Below are positions 46,050 to 55,440 of a DNA stretch of 64,000 nt, in pieces. The stretch is from Halosaccharopolyspora lacisalsi (GTDB taxonomy: Bacteria; Actinomycetota; Actinomycetes; Mycobacteriales; Pseudonocardiaceae): positions 89,501 to 153,500 of the forward strand of contig NZ_JACGWZ010000003.1 in the NCBI RefSeq assembly GCF_014137975.1. Direction: 5' to 3'. The translations under genes and the position numbers were made by a program. The notes under the pieces are model-generated. The model did no database searches. It was not told where the DNA came from and saw nothing but the letters and a program-made list of their open reading frames with translations. Within the stretch, counting starts at the first letter, position 1. Every line of letters begins with the position of its first letter.

Positions 46050-46264
46050 GCGGTCGGATGCCTCGCCGGAGATGCTCGAACGCGAGACCGAGTTGGTACG
46101 GCGGCGTCGCACTTCCTCTCCCAGCCGGGGCCGGTATGGAGAAGCAAGCCGCTGCTTGCGCTCGTTCGTGCCTCGGCCGGTGGTGCGGTCGCAGGTCCGC
46201 GAGCCGTGCCCCCGGTGGTGAGTTGATCGTGGAGCTCGGGGTCGGCGTACGTCTCGGCGGTGGG

Positions 46265-46519
46265 TTACTCCTCATCGCGTCGTTGGCGGTAGACCTTCAA
46301 CCAGAGGAGGTGCAGCAAGCCGAACATGCAGCTGCCGAGCAGACAGATGGGCAGTGCGTACGGTGCTCCGGTGGCCCCCACCACCAAGGTGAACAGCACC
46401 AGCGCGCTCATGAGCGTGCAGACCCGGTCAGGACGGCGTTGCCGACGGCCAACCAGTACGCATCCCTGCTCGAGAAGCCACGGAACTGCTCCCAGGGAAC
46501 ACGTATGCGCACGGCTCAC
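46265..46519 (-). CDS. Small two-helix membrane protein
   Basis: 84 codons; the protein-like part is MSALVLFTLVVGATGAPYAL, then CLLGSCMFGLLHLLWLKVYR and a basic tail, from an internal ATG at 46411 (48 residues). No clear ribosome site. Similar layout to the 93-residue neighbour (two helices, basic tail). Function unknown. Confidence 0.45.
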   Translation of the reverse strand: MSRAHTCSLGAVPWLLEQGCVLVGRRQRRPDRVCTLMSALVLFTLVVGATGAPYALPICLLGSCMFGLLHLLWLKVYRQRRDEE

Positions 46520-46583
46520 ATACTGGTGTACACCCGGTGTGTTCCGTACACGTCGTATTGAACTCGTGACCTCGTCGCTTCGC

Positions 46584-46865
46584 TCAGCCGGACCTCTCGT
46601 CCTGAGCGCGTCCTCGGTTGGCGCTGCGCTGCTGTTCTCGTTGCCACCAGAACACGTATGCGGCGTAGGGCGTGGCGACGCCGATGAAGAGGGCCAGGAC
46701 CACGGTCAGGGAAACATCCAGCAGGTTCACGACGAGCAGCAGACCGGCGTTGAGGGCCAGGCCGATGTTCAGCCGGATTCGCGATCCGGGCGGATGCTTG
46801 TCGGGAGGCCAGTACACGTCGTCGAGACTCCCACCGGCCGGGCAGCGGGGGCAACGTTGGATCAC
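46584..46865 (-). CDS. Small membrane protein downstream of YdcF-like gene
   Basis: 93 residues from a GTG overlapping the upstream stop (GTGA). Starts VIQRCPRCPAGGSLDDVYWP with a CxxC that may bind zinc, then two hydrophobic helices (LNIGLALNAGLLLVVNLLD, LTVVLALFIGVATPYAAYVF) and a charged tail. Translationally coupled to the YdcF-like gene. Function unknown. Confidence 0.65.
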   Translation of the reverse strand: MIQRCPRCPAGGSLDDVYWPPDKHPPGSRIRLNIGLALNAGLLLVVNLLDVSLTVVLALFIGVATPYAAYVFWWQREQQRSANRGRAQDERSG

Positions 46866-47524
46866 TCCGGGACGAGGCGGCTGGTGTATCCGGCCGCGAC
46901 GAGACGCTGGAACGCTGCCCGGACGTGCCGAGGAACGACGTCCGGGGCGATGAATCCCCGGGTGGCGTACGCGGTGATGCGTTGCGTGTCCCCGACGAGC
47001 ATGTTGATCACCCGGTCGGCGTCGCCGATGCCGGTCACGTAATCGTGCAGCGACGTGCGCTGCGACGTGCAGAACACGGTCACCTCGGGCCACGTCCTGC
47101 GGCACGTCGCGAAGGCCCGGCGCTGTTGGTAGGGCCGTGAGACCAGGGTGATCGACCGGGGACGAATCCCCGCTCCGTGCAGTGCCCTGCGGGTGAACTC
47201 GATGTTCTCGCCGGTGTTGGTGGCCTTCGGCTCCACGAGGACGGCCTCGTCGGGCACACCGAGCGCCTCGGCGTGCTCGCGGTAGTGCACGGCTTCGCCC
47301 CGGGGGAACCGCTGCACGGTGGTGGGGGCGTTGGCTCCCGTGAACACGATCCGGGCGAAGTACCCGGCGTGGTAGAGCTCGGCGGTGCGGGTCGCCACTC
47401 CGAGGTCGTGGCTCCCCAGCCCGACACCGACGTCGGTCGGGGCCGGTTCGTGGTGAAGGTCGTGGTAATCCCACAGGATCCGCACGTCGTCCACCAGCTC
47501 CGCGGGGATCTCGGCCGGGGTCAT
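46862..47524 (-). CDS. YdcF family protein (DUF218)
   Basis: 220 residues: VGLGSHDLGVATRTAELYHA, IVFTGANAPTTVQRFPRGEA, AVLVEPKATNTGENIEFTRR, LVSRPYQQRRAFATCRRTWP. The DUF218 residues (Glu, NTxEN) are intact. Related to ElyC/SanA-type proteins; small-molecule binding, exact role unknown. No signal peptide. Confidence 0.88.
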   Translation of the reverse strand: MTPAEIPAELVDDVRILWDYHDLHHEPAPTDVGVGLGSHDLGVATRTAELYHAGYFARIVFTGANAPTTVQRFPRGEAVHYREHAEALGVPDEAVLVEPKATNTGENIEFTRRALHGAGIRPRSITLVSRPYQQRRAFATCRRTWPEVTVFCTSQRTSLHDYVTGIGDADRVINMLVGDTQRITAYATRGFIAPDVVPRHVRAAFQRLVAAGYTSRLVPE

Positions 47525-47558
47525 GGCCGGTGCGCGCTCCTCCCGAGCACGGTCGGCT

Positions 47559-48215
47559 TCACCGAGGAGTGCTGCTCCGGGACCATCCGCGTGCCTCTCC
47601 CTCGTCGATGAGGTGCTGCCCCGCCTTCCACAGGGAGTCGGAAGCCTCTCCGATCACGGCCTTGCGCTGCCGCACGTCGTCGGCCGTGACACCCGGCGTC
47701 CTCCAGGTTCCCCCACGTGCCATCCAGTTGAGGAGAAGCGGCTGGAGGCGGTCCATTGCTTTGGCGAAGCGGGCTTCGGGGGTACTGCGCTCCTCGAACT
47801 CGTCCCACAGCGCTCGCAGTCGCCGAGCTTGGTCGTCGGGCAGCAGCCCGAACAGCTCGTCCGCGGCGAGTGCTTCCCGTGCCTGCTGGTTCTCCCCCGC
47901 GGAAGTGTCGTAGAGCGGGGTGTCTCCGGCGTAGATCTCCACGAGGTCGTGCACGAGCACCAGCTGAACCGTGCGGCCCACCTCGACGGGCTCGTCGGAG
48001 TGCTCGGCCAGCAGCACCACCATCATGGCCAGGTGCCACGAGTGCTCCGCGTCGTTCTCCTGCCGCCGGGCCGAGACGAGCGGTGACTGGCGCAGGACCG
48101 TCTTCAGCCGATCCACCTCCACCAGGAAGGTGAGTTGCTCCCGCAGCCGCTCGTCCAGCCCCTCCGGAAAGGGCGTCTCGTTCGCCAGCGGGGTTCGATG
48201 CCGATCATCAACCAC
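47559..48215 (-). CDS. HD-domain 5'-deoxynucleotidase-like protein (YfbR type)
   Basis: 218 residues from GTG 48215 (VVDDRHRTPLANETPFPEGL). HD motif: AEHSWHLAMMVVLLAEH, LVLVHDLVEIYAGD (His-Asp metal pair) and RFAKAMDRLQPLLLNW. Predicted to remove phosphate from deoxynucleoside monophosphates. The start lacks a ribosome site; sequence upstream belongs to a broken gene. Confidence 0.85.
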   Translation of the reverse strand: MVDDRHRTPLANETPFPEGLDERLREQLTFLVEVDRLKTVLRQSPLVSARRQENDAEHSWHLAMMVVLLAEHSDEPVEVGRTVQLVLVHDLVEIYAGDTPLYDTSAGENQQAREALAADELFGLLPDDQARRLRALWDEFEERSTPEARFAKAMDRLQPLLLNWMARGGTWRTPGVTADDVRQRKAVIGEASDSLWKAGQHLIDEGEARGWSRSSTPR

Positions 48216-48329
48216 GAGCGCATCGTGACACGGTGAAGACCGGTCGTACAGAGGTCGTGCGTCTCGGGCGGCGCCGGAGACGGACTCCGGCGTGGGCGCG
48301 GGTGGTCCGGTACGTCGGTGAAGGCAGGG

Positions 48330-48530
48330 ATCTCGGACAGCTCCAGCGCGCCGCCGGGTTCCAGGGGCCGTCTTCGACGGGGATGCGGTAGGACAGCTCG
48401 TAGCGGTCGCTGGGTATCGCGACGTCGCAGTTCTCCAGCGGTGACTCGTTCTCGTGGTGCGTGCGGTGGATGGGGAAGACCTGCACGTTTTCTCCGACGT
48501 ACTCGACACCCCGACACCCGAGAGGCAGGC
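48330..48530 (-). pseudogene. Remnant of an unidentified coding sequence
   Basis: On the minus strand one frame gives EYVGENVQVFPIHRTHHENE, CDVAIPSDRYELSYRIPVED, PWNP; the next frame continues with GGALELSEIPAFTDVPDHP. Together they look like one protein segment broken by a frameshift, with no start or family recognised. Confidence 0.35.
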
Positions 48531-48613
48531 TCGACCGCGCGCAGCACGGTCCGGAAGGTCGCCCGAGAATCTCGGCTGTGTCGGCCCGGATCCTGGTCTT
48601 CGGGTTGAGGTCC

Positions 48614-49128
48614 TGTCTCACGTGGGTGGATGGGTGGGATGCATGGTGGGTCGGTTGTCGCGACGGCTGGTACCGGACGGGTTGTGGGAGCTGGTGTGGC
48701 CGCTGATTCCGCGGTTCGCGCCGCGTCCGCAGGGTGGTGGCACGGCCCCGGTCGACGATCGGGCGGTGCTCACCGCGATCGTGTACGTCCTGACGAGCGG
48801 GTGTCCCTGGCGGGACTTGCCGCCCTCGTTCGGGGTGGCGGTGCCGACCGTGCATCGCCGGTTTCAGCAGTGGACCGAGGCCGGGCTCTGGGACGGGTTG
48901 CACCGGGCCTTGCCGGATGAGGCCGGCAGCCGCGTCGAGCTCGAGTGGGCCAGGGCCGTGGTCGACGCGGCCACGGTGCGGGCCGAAAGGGGCATCGCCG
49001 ACCGGCCCGAGTTCGTTCAGTCGGCCACCGGAGCCTGATTACGGGTTACGAACGCGCGGTCGGCCGCTTCGCCCCTTCCGCACCCGCGCCCCGCGCTCAC
49101 CTGCTACGAAAACCCCCCACGTGAGACA
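48614..49128 (+). mobile_element. Internally deleted IS5-like element
   Basis: Terminal inverted repeats TGTCTCACGTGGGTGG (48614-48629) and CCCCCCACGTGAGACA (49113-49128), 15 of 16 matching. The 515-bp body holds only the 5' part of the transposase plus a short relic of its 3' end. Full elements of this type are about 850 bp. No clear target duplication. Confidence 0.8.
48643..49038 (+). pseudogene. Truncated IS5-family transposase
   Basis: 131 codons: LVPDGLWELVWPLIPRFAPR, VDDRAVLTAIVYVLTSGCPW, DLPPSFGVAVPTVHRRFQQW, VVDAATVRAERG, then stop after SATGA. Lacks the central and C-terminal DDE residues, so inactive. Could be mobilised only by a full relative elsewhere. Confidence 0.85.
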
Positions 49129-49406
49129 CCCTTCGAGGCTTCCACCGGCTAATTTTTAAATCGTTCGGTCGGAATGCGCCGATGACCAGGATCGATTTTT
49201 TTACCGAGAGATCACCGATCGCGACAGCGTTCGCGGAAAACCCGCGGAAACCGTTGACAACTCGACGGGGCCGGCCCAAGAATGTCGGTGCCGACAGGCC
49301 TCGGTCACTGTCGATCCGGGGTCATTCGGGCGACCTGGTTCAACGAGGGTTCCGTCGGTTCGGAGTACGTTGCCCGGTCTCGTGCCAGTCTTCGCGAGGA
49401 GAAATT

Positions 49407-50099
49407 ATGAACACGGAAAACACCCCCGATCACCCGATCGGCCGCAGAGGGTTCATCGGCGGTGCGGGCGCCTTGGTCTTGGCCACGTCGTCCGCGGCGC
49501 TGCTGCCCGGAACCGCCCGCGCCGCGACGACCATCACCGACAATCAAACCGGTACCCACAACGGTTACTACTACTCGTTCTGGACCGACGCCCCCGGGAC
49601 CGTCTCCATGACACTGGCCTCCGGTGGCAACTACAGCACCTCGTGGAGCGACACCGGGAACTTCGTCTGCGGCAAGGGCTGGAGCAACGGCGGGCGCAGA
49701 ACCGTGTACTACTCGGGTAGCTTCGATCCGTCCGGAAACGGATACCTGTGCCTCTACGGGTGGACGTCGAACCCGCTCGTGGAATACTACGTCGTCGAGA
49801 GCTACGGAACTTACCGCCCGGGAGGCAACGATCACCGGGGTACGTTGACCAGTGACGGTGGCACGTACGACATTTACCGGACGATGCGGTACGACGCCCC
49901 CTCCGTCGAAGGCACGGCAACATTTCCTCAGTTCTGGAGCGTCCGGCAGTCGAACACGTCGGGTGGAACCATCACCACCGGAAACCACTTCGACTCCTGG
50001 TCCGGCGCCGGGATGAATCTGGGCGGTTTCGACTACTACATGATCCTCGCGACGGAGGGATACCAGAGCAGCGGGAATTCCAACATGACGGTGAGCTGA
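49407..50099 (+). CDS. Secreted endo-1,4-beta-xylanase, GH11
   Basis: 230 residues. Tat signal: [20 protein letters not shown] then AARA-type cleavage near residue 40. The rest is a single GH11 jelly-roll: [20 protein letters not shown], nucleophile Glu in [32 protein letters not shown] and acid/base Glu in [19 protein letters not shown]. No carbohydrate-binding module. GAGGAGAAATT precedes ATG 49407. Hydrolyses xylan outside the cell after folded export. Confidence 0.95.
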   Translation: MNTENTPDHPIGRRGFIGGAGALVLATSSAALLPGTARAATTITDNQTGTHNGYYYSFWTDAPGTVSMTLASGGNYSTSWSDTGNFVCGKGWSNGGRRTVYYSGSFDPSGNGYLCLYGWTSNPLVEYYVVESYGTYRPGGNDHRGTLTSDGGTYDIYRTMRYDAPSVEGTATFPQFWSVRQSNTSGGTITTGNHFDSWSGAGMNLGGFDYYMILATEGYQSSGNSNMTVS

Positions 50100-50321
50100 T
50101 GATCCGGGCCGGTGGCAGCTGGATCGGTCCGACGGCCTCCCGCGGCCGGAACTGGTCCCGAACACCCGCGACACCGCACCTGGGGCGCGGCGGTCTCGAC
50201 CGCCGCGCCACACGGCTGTCGAGATTGCGCGGCGTCGCGTGCTGCTCGGCCGCGGCGACCTACCGCGTCGCTCCTGCCACCGGGTGGGTGAGGACTGCGC
50301 AACAAGCAGCGGACGGAGGGC

Positions 50322-51005
50322 ATGACCCCGGTTTCACGCTACGGTTCCGCCATGTCGCGATCAGCCGAAGCCGAATTACCCGTCACCGCGGACGACCTCG
50401 ACCAAGCAGTCCAGCTCGCTGTTACCACTCTTCGAGAGGTGTCTCCCGAAGAATGGGAGCGGAAGGCGGGCTCACTCGAGTGGGACTGCTGGGAAACCGT
50501 CGAGCACCTCAGCGACGACCTCTTCACGTACGCCACTCAGCTCGGTCCGAGGAAGCCTCCCATGAGCGGTGAAGTGCCGTTTTCGTGTGAGCACCGGCGG
50601 AGCGGCGGTCCGGAGCTGGCCATCTGCGCCGACCGGTCGGCGGGCTCCGATGGCTTGCTGCAGGTGCTCGAGGCGTCGGGAGCACTGCTGGTTGCCATGG
50701 TGCGTACGACCTCTCCCCGCGTCACGGCTCACCACGTGTTCGGCGCCTCGGATCCCGAGGGCTTCGCCGCCATGGGAACGGTTGAGACCGTGGTGCACGT
50801 GCACGATGTGGCGGAGGGGCTCGGGCTCACCTGGACTCCGCCCGCCGATCTGTGCTCGCGAGTGCTCAAACGACTGTTTCCGGACGCTCCGGGGGACACG
50901 GCTCCCTGGTCCACCCTGTTGTGGGCCACTGGACGCGCCGAGCTGCCCGGACACGCTCGCCTAACCACGTGGCGCTGGGACGGAACACCCCGGCCACAGC
51001 ATTAG
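50322..51005 (+). CDS. DinB-like / mycothiol-dependent enzyme fold protein
   Basis: Up to 227 residues. Pattern of the maleylpyruvate isomerase/DinB four-helix family: DLDQAVQLAVTTLREVSPEE, LEWDCWETVEHLSDDLFTYA (metal His), MGTVETVVHVHDVAEGLGLT (second His pair). Likely thiol-transferase fold using mycothiol; substrate unknown. ATG 50322 has GGAGGG unusually close; ATG 50352 (MSRSAEAELP) is an alternative. Confidence 0.8.
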   Translation: MTPVSRYGSAMSRSAEAELPVTADDLDQAVQLAVTTLREVSPEEWERKAGSLEWDCWETVEHLSDDLFTYATQLGPRKPPMSGEVPFSCEHRRSGGPELAICADRSAGSDGLLQVLEASGALLVAMVRTTSPRVTAHHVFGASDPEGFAAMGTVETVVHVHDVAEGLGLTWTPPADLCSRVLKRLFPDAPGDTAPWSTLLWATGRAELPGHARLTTWRWDGTPRPQH

Positions 51006-51111
51006 TCTCCCCGATTCGGGGCCGCGTCGGTGCGGTGATCGCGATCGATTCTGCGGTGTGCGCCCCGCGAGGTTCCCGGAGTGATCTCGAACGGGGAACG
51101 TGTGCTCGTGA

Positions 51112-51159
51112 CTGGGTGCCCTCGGCAGGACTCGAACCTGCGACACCCGCCCCCGGAGG
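51112..51159. repeat. Attachment site, displaced tRNA 3' fragment
   Basis: Identical to 56177-56224 except C at 51152 where the tRNA has T. Covers the tRNA-Arg 3' half through part of the anticodon arm, so it is not a functional tRNA. Confidence 0.88.
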
Positions 51160-51280
51160 TCATTTCAGACGAGCGACTTACCTGGATCGTTGGTCTGGCC
51201 GTGCTGGTGAGCCTGCCGCGTGGTGGCGGTTGGTGGTCATCGTCTTCGGTCGGTACTTGCTGCTGTGTGCCCCAGCAGGG
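51155..51280 (+). repeat. Island internal repeat, copy 1
   Basis: Begins GGAGGTCATTTCAG immediately inside the attachment site and matches 52698-52821 over about 125 bp (shared GGTGAGCCTGCCGCGTGGTG block and GGTACTTGC). Rest of 51160-51578 holds no convincing gene. Confidence 0.7.
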
Positions 51281-51578
51281 GGTTTCGTGCTCATCCCGTC
51301 TGACCTGGCTTCGCCCGATCAGGCCGTGTCAAGGGTGCAACCGTCGAGCTCAACGGTACGTCTTGGTGGCAGGCTTGTGCCCTTGACTCGGTCTGATTGC
51401 TCTTGGGGAGGTCAAACGGGATGAGGACTGCTCAGCCACAGCCGGACCGCAACCGGTCTCGCGTCGCCTCCATCCCGGTGACCCGCCTGGGGCTGGGGGT
51501 GGCGCGAGCCCCAGGACTGTGCAGGCTGCTCGTTTCGCTGCGAGACTGTGAGTGACGGTCGAGTGGAGGGGAGGGAGT

Positions 51579-51968
51579 ATGGGATCCTCAGGGGAGGGGC
51601 AGCATCCGCTCGAAGCGCTCTATCAGGTTCGGGACGAGCTGCAGCGAGCTACTGCTGTTCAGAAGAAGGCTGATCTAGCGAAACAGGACTTGCCTTCGTA
51701 CGGTTGGGCTTTGCAATCAGTTATCGACAGCCTGGGTGATCTTGTGGGGACGCTGGCCAGTCAGGTGGATGAGTTCGACAGGGAGCGTCTTTATCAGAGA
51801 GCCCTGCAGGACCACCCCTACGAGGTGATCGATCACGCTCTTGAGTACTTGAGCTACCTGCGTCGTTCCCTGAACGTGGCTATTGAGGACGCGAAGGGCT
51901 ACCGGGTACGCGCCGAGGACGTCCACGAGAACGTTCGCGATGAGTCACGAGGTGGGACAGCGGAGTAG
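51579..51968 (+). CDS. Hypothetical island protein
   Basis: 129 residues from ATG 51579 with GGAGGGGAGGGAG upstream. Helical, acidic: HPLEALYQVRDELQRATAVQ, LQSVIDSLGDLVGTLASQVD, HALEYLSYLRRSLNVAIEDA. Probably a coiled-coil soluble protein. No family recognised; typical of small cargo genes. Confidence 0.65.
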   Translation: MGSSGEGQHPLEALYQVRDELQRATAVQKKADLAKQDLPSYGWALQSVIDSLGDLVGTLASQVDEFDRERLYQRALQDHPYEVIDHALEYLSYLRRSLNVAIEDAKGYRVRAEDVHENVRDESRGGTAE

Positions 51969-52309
51969 CAGGGCGCTTGCGCTACTGAGGGGCGCTGCCT
52001 GTGTCGTGTCACTTGCCGGATCCGCGCCCGCCGGTCGGTCACTGTGCTGCTGCTGACGTCGCATCAGCTCTGCAGGGCCGCTAGTTCAGCGCCCCGGAGA
52101 GATCCCAACAGTGATCGGTGTCACCTATTCGCTCGGGCGGTCCACGCATCGGCGCAAAAACTGTCCGTGGTGGCATCTGGGTTTGGCGCTGCCTCAACGC
52201 CAAGGGGTGGCGTAGTCAACCATGCGAAACAAAATTTTTATTTTTCTTGTGAAGTCCCTGATCGCAGGATTTCACCCACTTTTCTCGGTTTTCTTCGCGG
52301 TGACTCTGG
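51969..52309. other. Non-coding island stretch
   Basis: No gene with ribosome site or recognisable product seen. Contains an AT-rich segment (52220-52260) downstream of the leftward membrane gene. Confidence 0.4.
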
Positions 52310-52540
52310 CTATCGACCCCTCTTCGGGTTCTGGTTCTCGTCGATACGCAGCCCGACACCCAAGGCGAAAAAGCTGGGCGCCCATTCTCCCACGAAAATT
52401 CCCCACCGGTCCGCGCGGGAGGTCGGCTCCGACGCGTTGAGGGAAACGGCCCAAACGATCACGCTCAGTGCAATCGATCCCAGCCCTGCGGCGAACATGT
52501 GGTCGGATGTGACGCCCTTCTGGCGCAACATGGTCAGCAT
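52310..52540 (-). CDS. Small two-helix membrane protein of the island
   Basis: 76 residues from ATG 52540 (GGAGGG 5 nt upstream): MLTMLRQKGVTSDHMFAAGL, GSIALSVIVWAVSLNASEPT, GIFVGEWAPSFFALGVGLRI. Two membrane segments flanking a short polar loop. Function unknown. Confidence 0.6.
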   Translation of the reverse strand: MLTMLRQKGVTSDHMFAAGLGSIALSVIVWAVSLNASEPTSRADRWGIFVGEWAPSFFALGVGLRIDENQNPKRGR

Positions 52541-53122
52541 CGTGCCCTCCAAGCGATATCAACATGTGTCCCTGTCCTTGAGTTACCGTGCACCACTGTC
52601 CTTAAACTCCTCGACCGACGCGGCGATCTTTGTCGAACAGCCCGGTGCGAGCCGCCCGTTCACCCTCCGTCGCGCGTTCGGCCGACCGCCCGCCGGCGGA
52701 GGTCATTTCAGCCGACCGCTCTACCTCGACTGTCGGTCTGGCTGTGGTGGTGAGCCTGCCGCGTGGTGCCGGTTGGTTGTCGTCGTTTGCGGTTGGTACT
52801 TGCCGACATGTGCCCCAAGGGCTGCTCCGAGCTCCTCCCATGATCTGACGAATCGTGAGAACGTCTCGCGGTTGTTTGTCGACGCTTGGCACGCCCTGCA
52901 CGACTTGCAAGCGCAAACGGCGTTGGTCATCGGCGCTTGTCGTCGTTTCGTGTGGGAAAAGCATGGAGATGATCTCGGCTCAACTGCTGTCCCCACTGAT
53001 TCGCCATCCCCGCCGCATCACCCCGACACGGTGCCGCTTCTGCGGTCGGTGGTGCCTCGTCAAGGTCCTCTTTCCCACCTTGACGTGGTGCCGCCGACCG
53101 CGGTTCGCATCGTGGTGTCGGG
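52541..53122. other. Island stretch with repeat copy 2, no clear gene
   Basis: Holds repeat copy 2 (52698-52821). Open frames run through it (for example one ending at 53126 with ENVSRLFVDAWHALHDLQAQ), but none has a supported start, so none is called. Confidence 0.4.
52698..52821 (+). repeat. Island internal repeat, copy 2
   Basis: About 125 bp similar to 51155-51280, starting GGAGGTCATTTCAG. The sequence before it (CGCCCGCCGGC) loosely resembles the attachment core, so this may be a decayed junction of an earlier element. Confidence 0.65.
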
Positions 53123-53704
53123 GTGATGCGACGCTCCTGTGTCCGGGGCTGGGCGTATCTTCAATTGATGGAAGAAGATGCGTCTTCGGTCGAGCTAGGT
53201 AGCGAATCCTGCACGGCGGTGGAGGACGAGGCTGTGTCGGACTGTGACGAAGGCACCCCTCTTACGGAAGATACGACAGAAGGGTGCGTAGACCAGCCTC
53301 TTCAAATTTCTGGTCCGCGTTCGGTGATCGGTTCGCAGCAGTCGATGCTGTCGTCGGTGATGCGGAGTGTGGATACGTCGGCGCTGACGCGGGGCCTGGT
53401 CGCCCCGCCTTTCCGAGATGAAGTCAAGTTCGGCGACAGTGTCCCTGGGATATTTTCGGGTTTGTCCGTAACAAACTCGGCTGATCCAGGTGACTGGGAA
53501 CTTGAGAATGCTCCACGCGGCTTCATTGTTGGCGTTCGCCCTGCAACGGCGGTCCAAGGGGTCGCGGCGATTGGCCTACTTGAGCTACTGCTCGTGACAA
53601 GTCACGCTGCCTCGAGCTTATTGGGATCGTTGAGTGACCCGCTCGCGCTATGGCTCGCAGTCATCGCAATCATGAAATGGAGATCGAATAAAATGGATAG
53701 TTGA
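53123..53704 (+). CDS. Hypothetical membrane protein of the island
   Basis: 193 codons from GTG 53123; ATG 53168 (MEEDASSVELGSES) is an alternative. Acidic N-terminal half, then VGVRPATAVQGVAAIGLLEL and LGSLSDPLALWLAVIAIMKW: two hydrophobic helices at the C-terminus. No ribosome site stands out and no family is recognised. Confidence 0.5.
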   Translation: MMRRSCVRGWAYLQLMEEDASSVELGSESCTAVEDEAVSDCDEGTPLTEDTTEGCVDQPLQISGPRSVIGSQQSMLSSVMRSVDTSALTRGLVAPPFRDEVKFGDSVPGIFSGLSVTNSADPGDWELENAPRGFIVGVRPATAVQGVAAIGLLELLLVTSHAASSLLGSLSDPLALWLAVIAIMKWRSNKMDS

Positions 53705-54129
53705 TCACGGGCGTGTGCAGTCGAGATGCCGAATCTTTAGCCGTTCACTTTTACCTGTGGCAAGGCTGTGGTCAGCGCGGATCGTCTGCGATCTCCGAGG
53801 CCCACAGTCGCGGCGGCGATCGCCGGGCTCAGCGGTTCACGAGTGACCCCCGTGGGCGATCGGCCCGAGGTGGCCCTGGTGCACGGCTCTTTCGATCATT
53901 TTCGCAGGGTAGCTCTTCATTTCCTTGTTTCTAGCGTTTGAGGCAAGATCTACAGGCGTGAAACTTGGTGATCTAGCTGCGTGGTTCACATTAGTGGTTT
54001 CCACTGTGACGGGTATTGTTGCGTATTGGCAACCTCGTGACACGCAACGACAAGTTGCGACAGCGCAAAAACAAGCGGAAGTAGCGAAGCGGTCGGCCGA
54101 TGCCGCCGAAAAACAAGATCAACTGACTA

Positions 54130-54973
54130 CGAGCTCCTAACGCACTCGAGTCGGAGCCAGGTGATGAGTCCGCAGGCCAGGGCGAGGAAGCCGCGGTGGA
54201 TGTCGGTGCGGCGTTGTCAGCGTTCGGCCAGGCGCCGGAACTGGTGCAGCAGCGCGAGGATTTGCTCGACGACCCACCGCACGGGTTGGTTGGTGTCCCG
54301 GGTGCCGCGACGGCTGATCAGTGGCTGAATCCCTCGCTGGAGCAGTAGGTCTCGGTATTTGTCGTGATCGTAGCCGCGGTCGGCCACGATGACCTCTGGT
54401 CGGCGGCGTGGGCGGCTCCGGCGGCCTCGGACGGGCGCAACCGCGTCGACGAGCGGAATGAGCTGGGTGGCGTCGTTGCGGTTGCCACCGGTCAGCGCCG
54501 TGGCGAGAGGGACTCCGCCGCCCTCGCAGATCAGGTGGTGTTTCGAGCCGGTCCTGCCCCGGTCGACGGGGCTCGGCCCGGTCGCTGAGCCCCCCTTTCG
54601 CGCGGATGTGGGAGGCGTCCACACACGCGCGTGACCAGTCGATCTGCCCGGCCGCGTTGAGCTCGGCCAGTAATAGCTCGTGGAGCTGGTCGAACACCCC
54701 GGCGTCCTGCCAGTTCCGCAGGCGCCGCCAGCAGGTCATCCCGGATCCGAATCCCAGCTCTTGCGGCAGGTCTTCCCAGCCGATTCCGGTGAACAGCACG
54801 AAGAGGACGCCCTGCAGCACCTGTCGGTCCGGCAGCGGTTTCGGACCCGTCCGACTCGTCGGCCGTACCGGCAGCAAGAGCTCGATCCGAGCCCACAACT
54901 CGTCGGAGACGTTCCACGGCGCAGCCATCAACCAAGATCATCCGAGGTGGAGATCATCAACGTGTTAGGGGCT
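54130..54973 (-). mobile_element. IS5-family insertion sequence
   Basis: About 844 bp, imperfect end repeats GAGCTCCTAAC (54131-54141) and GTTAGGGGCTC (54964-54974), flanked by CTA target copies (54127-54129, 54974-54976). Transposase on the minus strand in two overlapping frames. Inserted into the coding sequence above. Confidence 0.85.
54137..54928 (-). pseudogene. IS5-type transposase, two-frame, with nonsense mutation
   Basis: First frame: MAAPWNVSDELWARIELLLP, LQGVLFVLFTGIGWEDLPQE, ACVDASHIRAKGG. The product continues in the next frame with SKHHLICEGGGVPLATALTG, VIVADRGYDHDKYRDLL, PVRWVVEQILALLHQFRRLA (DDE domain), consistent with programmed frameshifting. A TGA at 54217-54219 replaces the Trp of LAERW-QRRTDIH, cutting off the last 25 residues, so this copy is probably inactive. 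Confidence 0.8.
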
Positions 54974-55440
54974 CTAAGGGTCAAGTTCAACAGAGCGCGG
55001 ATGTTGTCAGCAAAGAAGACCTTTTAAGGCGACAGACAATCGTTGAAGACCTGTTGCGCAGTTTTGATTTCTATCGTGAAAAAGTTGCAGGTACGTCAAG
55101 GGCGATGGGTATAAGTAAAGGTGCCCGAGACCGTGCCTCTGTTCTTTTTGAGGCGGAACGTGGAGCGCATGATGAATTCGTTGAGAGTACCCCCGTCTTT
55201 TTGCGGCCAAAAATATGTGGAAATTTTTGATGACGCGCCGCGATTTGGGAGCACCTGCGTGATTTGCGTTATCAGTATAAAACCACCCAGTGTTGACGAA
55301 TTGAAAGACGGGGAGGAGGAGGCGCGTGATTTTGTAAGTGATGTCCGTGGATGCTTGGTATCGGAGCGTATGGACACACAGTTCCGAGTGTTCCAGCCTG
55401 ATTTTCCGAAGAGGGAAAGTGGTCGACGTGATCGAAGCGA

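Noticed and set aside
46144-46159. GCAAGC-cgct-GCTTGC hairpin as terminator of the urease unit
   Set aside because: Only 6 bp and about 95 nt after the stop; too weak to call.
45883-46275. 130-codon minus frame after the urea transporter
   Set aside because: Arg/Pro-rich, overlaps the transporter end, no ribosome site.
51112-51159. Second tRNA-Arg
   Set aside because: Only the 3' half is present; no acceptor 5' strand or D arm.
51081-51386. 101-codon frame across the left attachment site
   Set aside because: Crosses tRNA-derived sequence; similarity to a frame at 52630-52848 comes from the DNA repeat, not shown to be protein-coding.
52044-53126. 360-codon plus frame in the island, including ENVSRLFVDAWHALHDLQAQ
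   Set aside because: Runs through repeat copy 2 and opposite a better-supported membrane gene; no supported start. The last third might be real but cannot be shown.
55121-55258. Separate small gene starting at GTG 55121
   Set aside because: Its later part is better explained as the frameshifted continuation of the IS-interrupted gene.
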